The position numbers and the translations under genes are program-made. Of a stretch of 64,000 nucleotides of DNA, positions 51,886-63,634 are shown piece by piece. The notes beneath the pieces were generated by a model that saw nothing but the letters and a program-made list of their open reading frames with translations, was not told where the DNA came from and did not search any database. The stretch spans positions 49,139,324 through 49,203,323 of the forward strand of contig NC_133901.1 of assembly GCF_964199755.1 (NCBI RefSeq), written 5' to 3'. How positions within the stretch are numbered: position 1 is the stretch's first letter; each line of letters begins with the position of its first letter. The stretch comes from Larus michahellis. Its lineage: Eukaryota > Chordata > Aves > Charadriiformes > Laridae.

Positions 51886-54602
51886 AGCTTTTATGGCCCA
51901 AAAGCAGGCACAACTTAAAGCAAACCCTCTTCTAGCTGAATACCCTGAAAATTCTGATTCTAAGCTAAGCACATGGCCTTTAAAAAAAGTGGAGCTGGGC
52001 ATTGCTGGAAAAATTTTGCAGGGAAGAGACCGAGATGGCAGCAGCACAGATGAATTCTTAAGTTTAGTCCCAGAGCCCTGAAGAATTTTGCAGGAGTTTT
52101 TTTGCAGGAGTTTGCCCTTTTGTGCTGTTTCCTGATATCTCCATTTCTTCTTTCACAGTAATAATCTAGGGCAGCACAGCTTTTAGAGAGCCCCCGGATG
52201 AGGATCAACTACCCAATCTTCACAATGGACTTTGAACCACACCATGCAAGCTAGAAACAAAGCAAGACCCTCGGGAAGGTCAGGTGCTTAAGCAGATACA
52301 ACAATTCAAGGAGATACATACAAAAGGCATTTTAGCAGTTTCAGTTTTAACTTGTTTTTCCTAAATGCTTCAACTACCTGAATTTTAAAAGGTCCTATAC
52401 ATTCAGTATCCAAGTCAATTTACTAGTCTACAAAAAAAAAAACAAAACTGGGAAAATTGTGTGTTGTGACTTTTTTCTGGCACTTGGAAAAATTAATAGC
52501 TAGAACAATAAACAAGAAAAATATTTCTACAAGGAAGTTCAACACCCAACTTGTGCAGCCCTAAAAATCCCCTGAATAATCATGGATTATAACTAGTTTT
52601 AATGAGATTTTAGTTTTGATTAAAAAGGCAAGAGACACAGGTGGAACTTTTAAAAAATATCTCACAGTAACCTGAACAAACAGCAGAAAGCTGCTGTTGT
52701 GCTTCCAGACACCATTTATATTTACCACTACTAAATGTTTCCTGCTATATCAGCTTTAGTCACCTTAATACATTATTGTGCTCCAATACAGTTGCTAGTA
52801 ACTGCACTTGTTGACCATAGTAGTCCAAATACACAAATGACAACGCTGGATCTACTTTTCTACATAAACTTGTTCAATTTACTCTATTTAATACAAATTA
52901 TCAGTAACTGTGTTTTAACATAATTAGAGTTTTGCCACCTCAGCAGTATTTGACAGTCTTAAATATATTGTAAAGGAGAATCACAATTAAGCCATGTTTA
53001 CCTTTTTTGCATCTGCAAGAAGGTCAAGTAATCATCCTTCCTACTGGAATTTTGCCTAATTCCATGCATCAGGTAAGAGCTATTTACCTCCTCAGCGCCT
53101 GAGAGGAATGACCTCGCCACCAAGAGCACAGGAGAGTTCTCTTGGTCTTTACTAGCTGACAAAGACTTTGTGACTTTGGTGCAGTATGAACTGTAGAAGT
53201 CTTGGATACTTTAAAAAGGCAAAAAATGAACACAGGTCAGAAATGTGCCACTCAGAACTGCAAGTATATGCTACAAACCAAACAGAGTTGAGCACTTTAA
53301 ACCATTTTTTGTAGATGTTAAAAGCTCTTTACAGGTTTAGCATCTCTAGTGTGAAGGCTTTCTATTTCTTCACTTCCTTTTGGGGCCCAAAACCCAGTAA
53401 ATCCTTCATCTCCAAACAGTAACTGTAGCCAAGGCTGCAGGCATCCATAATGCAACGCTTTTGACTTAGCATTTGTATTTATCTGTATCATAAATACCTT
53501 ATCTTCAAATTCTCAGACACAGCAGAACACAAACACAACTATAGACTACTGTTAAAAAACAAATTAGAAACCACAATGTGAACAATATTCATGACAGAGA
53601 TACACAAACTCTGGGACTTACAGCCAATTAAGTTATCCCTACACCTAGATTAGCGGGGCAAAAAAAAAAACCCAACTGAAAAAAACAGAAATAAAAGCAA
53701 ACTCAAAAGAAGCCATTTGACACTTCAAAAAATGCATAAGCAGTCACAATGTGGGTTTGAAGAGTCAAAAAATTCTTGGACAAGGTCCTTCAACTCTTTC
53801 CATTTACTTCCATGGACCTTCAAATGCACCTTTTTCAGAGCATCTTACTGTCTACTGCAATTTACTTCACAACCCATTCATCAAGAGCTCTCCCAATCTT
53901 GTGTCTGACAAACCTGCCTTTCAGACACATGGCCCTACTCCTTCATTTACCCTGATGAAGAAAGCTGAACTATCTCACCTCTATAGCAATAGTGTTTCTT
54001 AGCATTAGCCTTACAGACAGGAATTCTCTATCAAACGATATACTAAAATACAACAAATACCTACCAGGAGTTCCCTCAGTCAAGTTACAGATTATTTTTT
54101 CTTTTTTGTATCCTGAATGATAGTTTGATGACTGCTGCAACTGGAAGAGGATTTATAGCTGATTTATATGCAGAATTGTATTCAAACAAGATTTTCTGGG
54201 GCCTGGAGATGGGTATTTCTTTTGCAGTCTGAGACTTGTGCAAATACACGGGAAAAAATTTATTGTCCTGAGGCCCAGCTGCTTTTGGTGGAGACCGACA
54301 GAGCTTTCAAACGACAGCCTCTCAACTACTGATAGAAAGCAAAATACTAGAACTCTTAAGTAGCTCCTGCTCATTTTGTCCTGCGTAGCAGATTAGGAAA
54401 TTGGCACATAGCAACACTGACATAGCAACAGAAGAACGTACTGACAATTTCCAAAGGACAGGATCCCAAGCTACTCAAACTAGGAGCTGCTATTCTTGCA
54501 TGGAGATGAAAAATAGCACAAAACTAATTTCTCAAGAAGTCGATCAACAGAAACCCATATTCCATACTTGACGGTCTTAAACATGGCTTAATTAAGGTTA
54601 TT

Positions 54603-54680
54603 TATTCTTATTTAGTAGATGAAGAAAAAAACTACCAGGAATTTAAATTACTCAAGTAAAGTTATGATAAATCCAAACCT
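54603..54680 (-). repeat. Possible MIR-like relic, reverse orientation
   Basis: TATTTAGTAGATGAAGAAA followed by ACTACCAGGAATTTAAATTA and CTCAAGTAAAG can be lined up with the reverse complement of the MIR tail (TTTTACAGATGAGGAAACTG, GAGGTTAAGTGACTTGCCCA). It is weaker than the two relics on the + strand. Confidence 0.35.
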
Positions 54681-57391
54681 GTAATCCTACTTTGTATGTT
54701 CTTACAAACTCTGTCCCTACTCCACAAAGCTCAACACAACAGCTTTTAATCAATGCATACCCCAGAGCTTCACTATGGGAGAGGTGACCTATATGACTAT
54801 ACTGGTCATCAACAATACAGGAAATACATAGTTTTAATACAGAGAAGTACTAAAAAGTAAAGGGAAGTGAAGAAAGAGAGCCGTAGGTCTTTACTACATC
54901 GGTCAGTTTGCCTGCTGCTAAAGGTGTCAGTCTCTACAGGACAAGCTGTATTAGGATCACCCTCAGCACCACAGATAATCACCAGGCCCATTCTTTCTAT
55001 TTACCACACTGCATATAAATGGAGTTTGTTTCCACGAACTAGCCTGCCTGATGGACAAATTAAACAGCTTATAAAACTAAAACACAGAGACAGTGATCTA
55101 ACATGAAAGTTTTGTATGTTTAGAAGCTTTGTTGCTGCTTATATCACACAGTTTCTTACAAAGTTAGTAAAAAATTGGTTATATTTTGTCCACTGCTAGG
55201 AGATCATGCAGCCAGAGTGTGACAACACTTACCATCCCTCTCTGTGCTAAAGGGCTAGAGTGCAGTTTTCAGGAGTACTGTGATTTGGCAGCTTCCTGAT
55301 GAAGTAGGTTCTGGCCCAAAGACAAGTATCTTCCCTAGAACCAGGTCTTGCCTGAAGTACCCTGCTACTACAAGCTATGCCAATTAAGTAATTCTCAAGT
55401 ACGCATACTTCTTATTTACTTCCCAGCTTTTTCCCCTACCATTCTCCCAGAATCAAGTCGACTAAATCAGAAAATGTACAAGCTCTGGAACACGTAGCTT
55501 CCACAAAGTAGGCAACCCTTGCAAATTGCTAACTAGCTAACTAACAAGTGTTAGCAGCAGTGACTTCACCTATAAGCCAGGTTTGCAAGAAACGTGCATG
55601 CAGAATGAGGCAAGTTTATTTCCTTTTTGCAAATCACCAGTGGTATGAAGTATCCTATTTGTCAAACCAAAGACTAAGATTGCATGGGCAGTGAAGCCTC
55701 CTGCATTCACAAGAATCATCTGTTGTAATTCTGTGAAGAATTCTTTCGAGACACGAAAAGAAAGAGCTCATTCTCAGCTGGGATGGTGCTAGAGCACAGT
55801 CAAAACTGACATTGCAATGGGCACACAATATATAGAACAGGTAGATCTGTCACAGAAAAGACAGCATCCTTATAAAACAGAAACTTTAGTGTGGTAATGC
55901 AATTCAGAGCTGAATAGTCACTATGGGAAAAGACACAGGAAAACCATTTGTCCTCCTGAAAGGAATTCAGTTCTGAAATAAAAAAAATGAAATATTGGAA
56001 GCCTGCCTGTTGTGCACACACCATACGTCACTCTCTACCCAAATTTTAATCCATATATTGCAAATGCAGAATTTTAGCAGTATGGTGGAGTCAGGATGCT
56101 CTGTTTCAGGTTAGGATGTACTAAAACGGCAAGAAGGTCTGATTTGCCTGCATGTTATGGGCTTGGAAATCTGAAACTAAACAGAAGTGGATAAAGACCC
56201 AGGTGCCTTTTTCACTCACCACAAAAACATATAAATAAAAAAAAAAAAAATCACAAAACATAGTGCTACTTTAAGATAAAATTATTCAAGATACAAGGTC
56301 TTAGTTATACACACTCGAAGGCTGCACAGTAACAGTGCTGAGTTCACCTTCCCTTTTCCCAAGCATAAAAAAATGTGACTTTGTGAAGACAAACACACAT
56401 ACAGTTTATGTGCTATGAATACTCTTTGTCTTCAATAAGCAAATTTGACAGTGTTAGTGCACAATCAGAGAACTTTGTTGTATTGTGCTCTCCTTATCAA
56501 GCATTCTGAACTCCTAAAACACAAGTTACTCCAAATTACCATCTGACCAGCAATTTTCGCTCCCATTCAGACCCACTATTTTAGATTGCTGCCCCATCAT
56601 ATTACAATCAAACAGGTTATGGGCATGAATACTTACTGACAATTTCTGTAATTTTACTGACAATTTCTTGCTTTGGCAACATCATGCGCTTTAAAGGTTT
56701 TACTTACAGAAATACATGTTTCTGTGACTTTTGAACATATGAAATACCACCTATAAAGCTGCTTTATATACTGGAATGGGACTGTAAGAGTTTTCAGTCA
56801 AGACGACCAGTCCTTCCACCCTAGCTAACAACCTTCCTGCAGTGTCAGTGGGCAAGTGGGGAATTCAGTGGCAACATTCACATTAGAAGCCATTTATGAA
56901 AAATTCTTACAAGGATTTTTCCTGGTGCAGATTCACACTCACCCAATTTAAACTTGGTCCACTCACAAGCTCCACGCATAGACAGCCTTCTTGATTTTTA
57001 TAGACTTTCTATTGCTAGATTAGAACTGTTCATATATAAAGTGTATGTGTTTGCGTGCACACATATACATGCATATGCACAGAATTCAGTTCAACACAAG
57101 ATTTGCATCATCTTGTAACCCAGCAATAATGACAAAGGAAGAGATTACAATTCTATCATTAAGATACAGTTCAAATATCATGTTTGTTACTGTAATATAC
57201 CTTTTTACATATATATTAACATTTTCTATAGGAAAGAAGTTTCATACATTAAATATTGACAACCTTGTAATGTATTAAATACATATTTATTCAATATTTT
57301 ATTAAGATTATTAAAAAAAATAATCTTAGATACTCTTTATTTTCACAAGGTGTATGCAATTATGATGAGTAACCTACAAGTAGGCTCTAAC

Positions 57392-57438
57392 AGCCTAATC
57401 CAAACCCCATCAACTTTAATGGGCTTTAGATCAAGCAT
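57392..57438. repeat. Imperfect inverted repeat, likely relic of an amniote repeat
   Basis: AATCCAAACCCCAT at 57397-57410 pairs with ATGGGCTTTAGATC at 57419-57432 (11 of 14 positions complementary) around an 8-base loop. The layout recalls the GATCCAAAGCCCATTGAAGT / CAATGGGCTTTGGATC repeat found in turtles and birds. It lies just beyond the likely KAT6B cleavage site. Confidence 0.4.
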
Positions 57439-57533
57439 CTGAGAGCACTGTAACAAACACTGTTTCAGGAGGTAATTCCCATGCAACATCAAACTATGAC
57501 AAGACACAAGAGGCTAAAAATGGCTCATCATAA

Positions 57534-57539
57534 TTTATT
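57534..57539 (-). terminator. KAT6B: KAT6B poly(A) signal AATAAA (most likely)
   Basis: TTTATT on the + strand is AATAAA on the - strand, about 1.4 kb past the KAT6B stop. Alternatives on the same strand are 58231-58236 (shorter UTR), and 57336-57341 and 57286-57291 (longer). Confidence 0.5.
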
Positions 57540-58941
57540 TTATGTTAAAATGTACAGCTTGAGGGGGAGGGGTGTGTTGTTTTTTGCAGTTTTTGTTTCT
57601 TGGGTGTTTTTTTGTGTGTGTGGGTTTTTTTTCTTTTTTTTTTTTTTTAAGTGACTGACTAAAAAGATAACAGATAAATACAAGAGTGTCACTGGGTCCT
57701 ATTTTTACATGTATCAAGCCTCTTCTGTTCGGCCCTTACAGTCACTCTGTACAGGTACAAAGGCTACAAAAAAGGAAGCAATATAAACAGACACAAATAA
57801 CTTTTGCCTTTTTACATGCGATCTGTAAGCTTAGTTTGAGCTATTCACACGCTACTGCTCTATTTTTTCCCTTAAAAAATAACTCCAATATTTTATAAAG
57901 ATAGAAAAATCTACAGATGGAATGAAAATGTAAAGTTAGAGGCATTTCCATAAAATAGCAACTTTACACCAAATTCACTACTTTTTTTTTAAATCCTGCC
58001 AAGTATTTGGACATATACGAAAATGTTTCAAAACTTGACAAATAAACACTGAGATGTTTCAATTAACAAAAAAACATAACAGTATTTATAAAACAGAAAG
58101 CTGCCTTTTTTTCCTACCCCAGCCCCAAAGAAACTGGTCACAAAAATGGAAAAGAGTCTCAACTTTACACTAAACATACAGCAATAAAATCCTTTGAACT
58201 AACCAAAATGTGAATAGCTTTTGCAGCTTTTTTATTATTTTTTACAAGTTTTATAATTAACAAAAATATAGTTCTGTTTTTTTTACCCCTCAAACTAGGG
58301 TAACCTAATCAAGGCAAAAAAATTAAGAAATGGCTTACTGTTAAGCACAACACTTGTACAGTACTACAAAATGCACTGTCACTAACAAAGACATTAGCGG
58401 CATGCGGAAGTGTCACCTTCAGAAACAAAATAATACAATAAAAGAACTGCTAAAAGGCATTTACATGTGGGGAAAGGAGAGAGAAAAAGCTCACGATCCA
58501 GTACTGTCTGATAGTTTTGGAGTCTATTTATCCACATTTTTAATGGGAGCAGGCACATAAAATGGCTCTGAACCATCAGCTGCTGTGTAATTGCAGTTCA
58601 TAGAAAGAGTTCTTCCTTTCCAGAGAACTTCAAGCTCATTGAAATAAACAAAAAATGGAAAACCACCTAATTCCCCCCAAAGAAAAGAGAAGAAAAGTTC
58701 AATCCCACAAAATTTAAAAAAAAAAAAAAACCAAAACAAAATGAAACAAAAACCAAAACAAGAAATAAAGAAAAAAAAAGAAAAACTCGTATAAGGCTTT
58801 CTGCTGCATACAGCTTTTAAATGGTGCCAACAAATGTTTTTGCATTCACACCAATTGCTGGTTTTGAAATCGTACTCTCCAAAAGATATTTGTGCAGATC
58901 AATCCAATATGCCAGCTGGGTAGTCCGTCTCTCCAAAGGGC
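57540..58941 (-). other. KAT6B: KAT6B 3' UTR
   Basis: Non-coding sequence after the KAT6B stop on the - strand. It is AT-rich, with an A-rich/GT-rich tract at 57560-57650 and an A-rich stretch at 58709-58784 (as written on +). GTACTGTA on the mRNA strand (58364 down to 58357) is an 8-base match to the miR-101 seed target. The length is set by the chosen poly(A) signal and is inferred. Confidence 0.65.
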
Positions 58942-61427
58942 CTACCTTCTCATGTAGGATCCATTAAGAGACTGTTTAGACATGCCTGTATTCATGTAGC
59001 CATGATGCCCTGGAGGAGTGTACATCATGTTACTGTGGGGTGCTGTCTGCATTGGTTGCTGTGCATATGGCTGAGTGCCCATCATCCCCATCTGCATCTG
59101 CATAGGGTACTGGGGCGTTTGATTCATATACCCATGATTACTGTGATATCCGCTATTCATCATCGGCTGGGACATACTATAACCATTCATAGCATTAAGG
59201 GTATTCATATTCATGTTCACTGAATTGACATTATAAGCTGGGGCTGGCATCAAGTTTACACTCATGTTCATACCACGCTGCATTGTTAAGGTCCGCGCGG
59301 GCCCTTGCATGGCCACAGTCTGTGAAGCACGCCCATAAATTTGTGGCTGATGGGCTGCAGCAGCAGGTGGCAGAGGCGTGGATTTGGTTCTTACAGAAAC
59401 ATGACCTTTGCTGGCCATCTGAGTCTGCAGTCTTTGGGTGTGGGATATTCCAATATTCGATGAAGTCATATTACGCTGCAAAAGGGGAGGTGGCAAATTC
59501 ATGGGAGGAGGAGTAAGGTTGGGGGGAGGGGTCATGGTAGCCTGTGCTTGGGGTCCTCCAGGAACAGCATGTGGAGACTGAGAAAGCTGAACAAGCCCTG
59601 TATTACTTAAGGGGGTGGACAAAGAGGCACTGTTTGCATAGGAAGTTACAGCAGCTGAATGGCTGTAAGGCAAAGAATGATCCATAAGCGTGTTAGTTAA
59701 CTGTTGCAGTTTGGCAAGGCTGAAGGTGGCAGATGGCTGTGAGTAATGCCCCGCTCCAAATTCACTCTGCCCCATTCTTTCATATAATCCAATATTGGCA
59801 TTGCCAGTCTCAGGGATTTCAGTTAACTGCATAGGTGGTGTGAAATTAGCGGCCATGCTGCACTGGGACAACTGTTGGTTGCTGCTTGGAGGCCTTTCAA
59901 CAACACAACCTTGGGGAGATTTTACATTACAAGTGGGAGGAGAACTGATGTTTGTTTGTTGCATCATACTGCAGCTTCCATTGATGTTAGACATCTGCTG
60001 TGTCACTGCACAGCTACTCTGTGTTAGGTTACTAGACGTAAGGCTGCTGTACGAGCAACTGTTTTGAGAAGAGTTGTTTCCACAGATACTACTACCCATT
60101 GTAGAATCGTAACTGCTTGGGTTTTCATAGTTTTCTGTTGTGCTCTCAATGCTCCCTAAGTCACTAAACCCACTATCCACAACTTGCTGCGAATGATCAG
60201 AAACTGAGGGAACATCCATCATTGGGCTGGTCTCCATGTTCTGTAGAGACGGCACAGAAATGGCACTTTGATCTGGGCTGATCTGAGTGTAGCTGTTCTC
60301 TAAAGGAGCAACATTTGGACTATTAACAGAACGAACTGACTGGCTGGGATGAGAGTGCACAGACGAAACCGGGCTACTGTGATCAGACTGCTGACAATCA
60401 TCCAGTGTGGTCATTTGGGGACTTTGGTCGTTACGGGCATAGTTTTGCAAACTTCTACAGGCCTCTTGAGTCTCTGCACAGTCCTGAAATGTATCTTCAT
60501 GTTCACTTGCTTCTTGGGTTAGAGACTGTACTGCTTGAACCGTCTCTGAGTCAATCTCCATGCTCTCAGTACTCTCCCCCTTGAAATCGGAATGTAACTC
60601 TTCACCAGCTTTTTGGTCCTGTTTGTTGTCTGTATGATCATCATCAGATTCAGGCACCGGGTCTGAATCTGTAGCAAGTTCTTTCTGGTCACTTTCACAC
60701 TCATCAGCTGCAAGGTCAACACCACAATCCATTAAATCCTCTTGATTTGAATTACCAGTTTGAACATTTACGTCTAAAAAAGACTGCTGTGTTTCCATCA
60801 TTTCTTTGAAAGCTTCACCAGGCAATTCCTCTTTCTCCACTTCTGTTGAACCCATGTGGCTATCGTCTTCATCATCTGCATCATGATCCTCATTGTGAGA
60901 AGGTTCTTCATCATCATCATCATCCTCCTCCTGATCATCCAAATGCACGGACTCCTCTTTTTCCAGAAACGCCTCTTCTGCTTTGTCTTTTTCTTGATCT
61001 TTTGAATTGATTCCACCTTCTTCTACACTCCTTTCTTCTTCCCCAGCTTTCATCATATCATTTTCTTGCTTTTCAAAGGATTCACTGAGTGGATGCAGAG
61101 GTTCAGGTTCTACCTCTTTTACCTCATCATCTGGTGGTGGTAATACTTCAGCAGGCTCTTTAATTGCTTCCTCCGTAACAGCAGGAACTGAGCAGGGCTT
61201 GTCTTCAGCTACTTCCTTTTGTTCCTCCACCAGCACCTGATAGTCAGGCTCCATAGGAGTCTCGGGTGGAGTGTATAAATTAAGCTTAAAGCCAGGTTTT
61301 CTTTCTTTGCTTTGCCTCCATTTAGATGGACCGCGCTTAACTCCTTTGGGCCAGCCCTGCTTACTCTTTAAAGGTTCAAGATTGTCTTTAGTGCTTTCTT
61401 CCAATACAGCTACATCCTCTGTATTAT
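58942..61427 (-). CDS. KAT6B: KAT6B (MYST4/MORF) last coding exon
   Basis: The very large terminal exon of the MYST histone acetyltransferase KAT6B, about 828 codons, from about 61427 to the TAG at 58942-58944. KAT6B works in a complex with BRPF1/2/3, ING5 and MEAF6 that acetylates histone H3. The catalytic MYST and PHD domains lie in upstream exons outside the window. In order this exon encodes: a basic patch ([20 protein letters not shown]); a long acidic region ([20 protein letters not shown]); a Ser-rich segment ([20 protein letters not shown], then [10 protein letters not shown]); a Pro stretch ([20 protein letters not shown]); and the Met-rich transactivation end ([20 protein letters not shown]), finishing SLNGSYMRR. 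The Ser/Met-rich part is nearly identical to human KAT6B as I remember it. The acidic region is less conserved, and the long human poly-Glu run is absent. The acceptor at 61428-61429 (AAAG|AT) is the better of two in-frame choices; a CAG nine bases inside (exon from 61418) is also possible. Confidence 0.96.
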
Positions 61428-63324
61428 CTTTGGAAGGCAATAAATAGAGACAAAAGAAAAGTCTTAGCTTCCACAAACAAATCAATATTTTTAAACATAA
61501 ACCCAAAAGTAATTTATCAATTCAAAGTGTATTAAGAGACTCTGGAACAAGAGGTAAAAACAGGTCTCAGATGACAATAGTATGACATATCTACAGCTCC
61601 AACACACTTACACAGATATGTAAGTTATTCTTGTTTGGTGGCCTTTTAACAGTGACCATCAGAACCCACCATTTATACACCAGAAAAATCCCAGAGATTT
61701 AAATCAGAAGACATGTAAACTAAAGCAAAAATTTTGTCCAAATATAACCTGTGTTTTTAGAACAGAGGTATGCCATCACTTCATATAGACACTGGTCTAA
61801 TGTATGTTCATCTTTTTTGACAGTAATAACACGACAGTCTAGAAATTCCTGTTTGACCATTTTCAAGGACAAGCCATAGTAAGCATATAATCATGCTTTA
61901 GCACCAACACTGAAAAAAAGGTGGTTCATTCTAGTATCTTCTCACGGGCAGCATATCATGACACAGCTCATAATACATGACAAAAGCACAAAGATAACTG
62001 AAATTAAACACAGAGTGCGTCAGAGCACTAAATTAATCCATTGACTAGAAAATCTACCCAAACCCACTCCTCTCCTCTCTCCCCAGATACCACTTACATA
62101 TACATCCGAAAAAGGGAGAATTCCCAGTATGTAACATGCTGCACTTAGAAGTGTAATGGCTTCAGCTAAACTCCTTTGCCAAGTTCTGCCTCTCCCTGTA
62201 GTGTTAGAACACTCCTACAGTCAATTAATGTGATGACATGGTCCATGGACAAATACACAGTAGCAGTCTAGTTAAAGCAGTGCAAACCTGACCACTGGGA
62301 CATAGCTGGAACACTCTGAATTTGCTACTATTAGTTTAATCCAGTTCTGTTGAGAAGCAGGACAAAGTGGTAACACTCTAATGGACCTGTGCACTGGTTT
62401 GTAACATGGTTGCTCTAGTCGCACAAAAGCTGTTTAAAATAGAAATCAGTGCATGATTCCTCAACTGAGGGTCACAAAGATTAAACTTCCCATGCAATTA
62501 CGAAAACACTGAAGTAGTACTTGCTGGCTTCTTAGAGAAATTACATAGACCTGGGAATGCAGTCATTCATTCTGGAATTGAAACTTATAAGCATAATTTG
62601 AAAGCCAGGTGGTCAAGGGATGAGCATACGCTCATCAGTAGTTTCACCACATATCTATTAGCTTTTCTGCCAGGAAAAAGAAGTAATCTAGAAATCAAAC
62701 CGGGTAAGGAGCTTTGAAAGAACACAGTTAAAACTATACCTCTCTTTTGTAGGGAAAAAAATAGGGACCCTAGTGCTGAGGACATATTGTGCCCCAGAAA
62801 CAATAAACAATTATTGAATTACCAACAATGATGAATAGAAAGGTATTTGTGTAAATCAAATCATACTTTTTGCTTGTACCCTTTACCAAGCATACAAAAA
62901 CAGTATTAGACAATATTCCAGTGATACCCCTGCCCTGTTGAGTACAAAATGTCGTGTTGTAGGGACATAAAAGTTGTTTTTGGCAACATGACAAGGAGTG
63001 CAGTGCTTCAGACTGGAAAACATTTGTTTTCTGAACACAAAAACCAGATTATAATATTAATGGGTCAGGAGTAACAAGAAAGGTAAACACAACAGAAACA
63101 AAAAAGAAGTCTGAAGCCACCACTGAATTCTAATAAACTATGTGAAATCAATGGCTCCAGTAGCACCTCTAAGCCGAAAGCATTATTAAGATTGTAAGAT
63201 TAAGACCAAAATGGCTAAATAGATCTCAGTAAAAATTTCCAGATTTATAACAAAAATAAACACTTCCTTTGAATGCCACCTGACAAGTTAATTTTTTGAA
63301 GATACAAGAATATTTTCAACTTAC
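61428..63324 (-). other. KAT6B: KAT6B intron between the last two coding exons (1.9 kb)
   Basis: A GT-AG intron on the - strand. The donor is CAA|GTAAGT at 63324, with the acceptor after a TTTTGTCTCTATTTATTGCC-type pyrimidine stretch. It splits a codon 1+2. No other feature is seen in it. Confidence 0.85.
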
Positions 63325-63634
63325 TTGTACAATTGTCATCACTTCTGTAACATCGAATATCTTTCTCCTCCTTGTTCTGTTCTTCCTCCTCCTCCTTCTC
63401 CTGTTTCTGCTGCCCAGGTTGATACTCAAAAGCTTTTCTAATCACAGGCTTTAAGTCATCATCTTCCCCATCCATCTCGCAGGTAGGTTCCAGCTGTGGC
63501 ATGGGACGCTCTTCATCTGAGTTATCAAATGGCTCATTCAATACCTCTGTTGTTTCAGAAATTGTCTCTGTTGTAACACTGCTATTAATCCTTCTGCGTT
63601 TACGGCCCCTTTTCTTTTTCAGTATGAAAGGTCT
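63325..63634 (-). CDS. KAT6B: KAT6B penultimate coding exon
   Basis: A 310 bp exon read on the - strand after a TTTCAG acceptor at 63637-63635. It starts in phase 0 with [20 protein letters not shown], a strongly basic nuclear-localisation-like patch. [20 protein letters not shown] then [20 protein letters not shown] follow, and a Glu/Lys-rich end leads to DNCT. The first 50 residues are almost the same as human KAT6B from memory. The exon then diverges in the low-complexity part ([16 protein letters not shown]). The donor AA|GTAAGT leaves one base, which fits the phase of the last exon. In human KAT6B this area lies between the catalytic MYST domain and the acidic region. Confidence 0.95.

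Larger units (their letters stand above)
51886..57533. other. Intergenic region between convergent DUSP29 and KAT6B
   Basis: About 5.6 kb between the 3' ends of two genes transcribed towards each other. It is AT-rich with no supported gene. It includes a possible reverse MIR relic (54.6 kb), an imperfect palindromic repeat (57.39 kb) and further TTTATT words (AATAAA on the - strand) at 57286-57291 and 57336-57341, which could be distal KAT6B poly(A) signals. Confidence 0.75.

Noticed and set aside
57901-57945. CTACAGATGGAATGAAAATG in the KAT6B 3' UTR as a reversed MIR tail
   Set aside because: Only the ACAGATGG word fits. The following bases do not follow the MIR order.
59002-61240. + strand and alternate-frame open frames opposite the KAT6B last exon
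   Set aside because: They are shadows of the KAT6B coding sequence in other frames.
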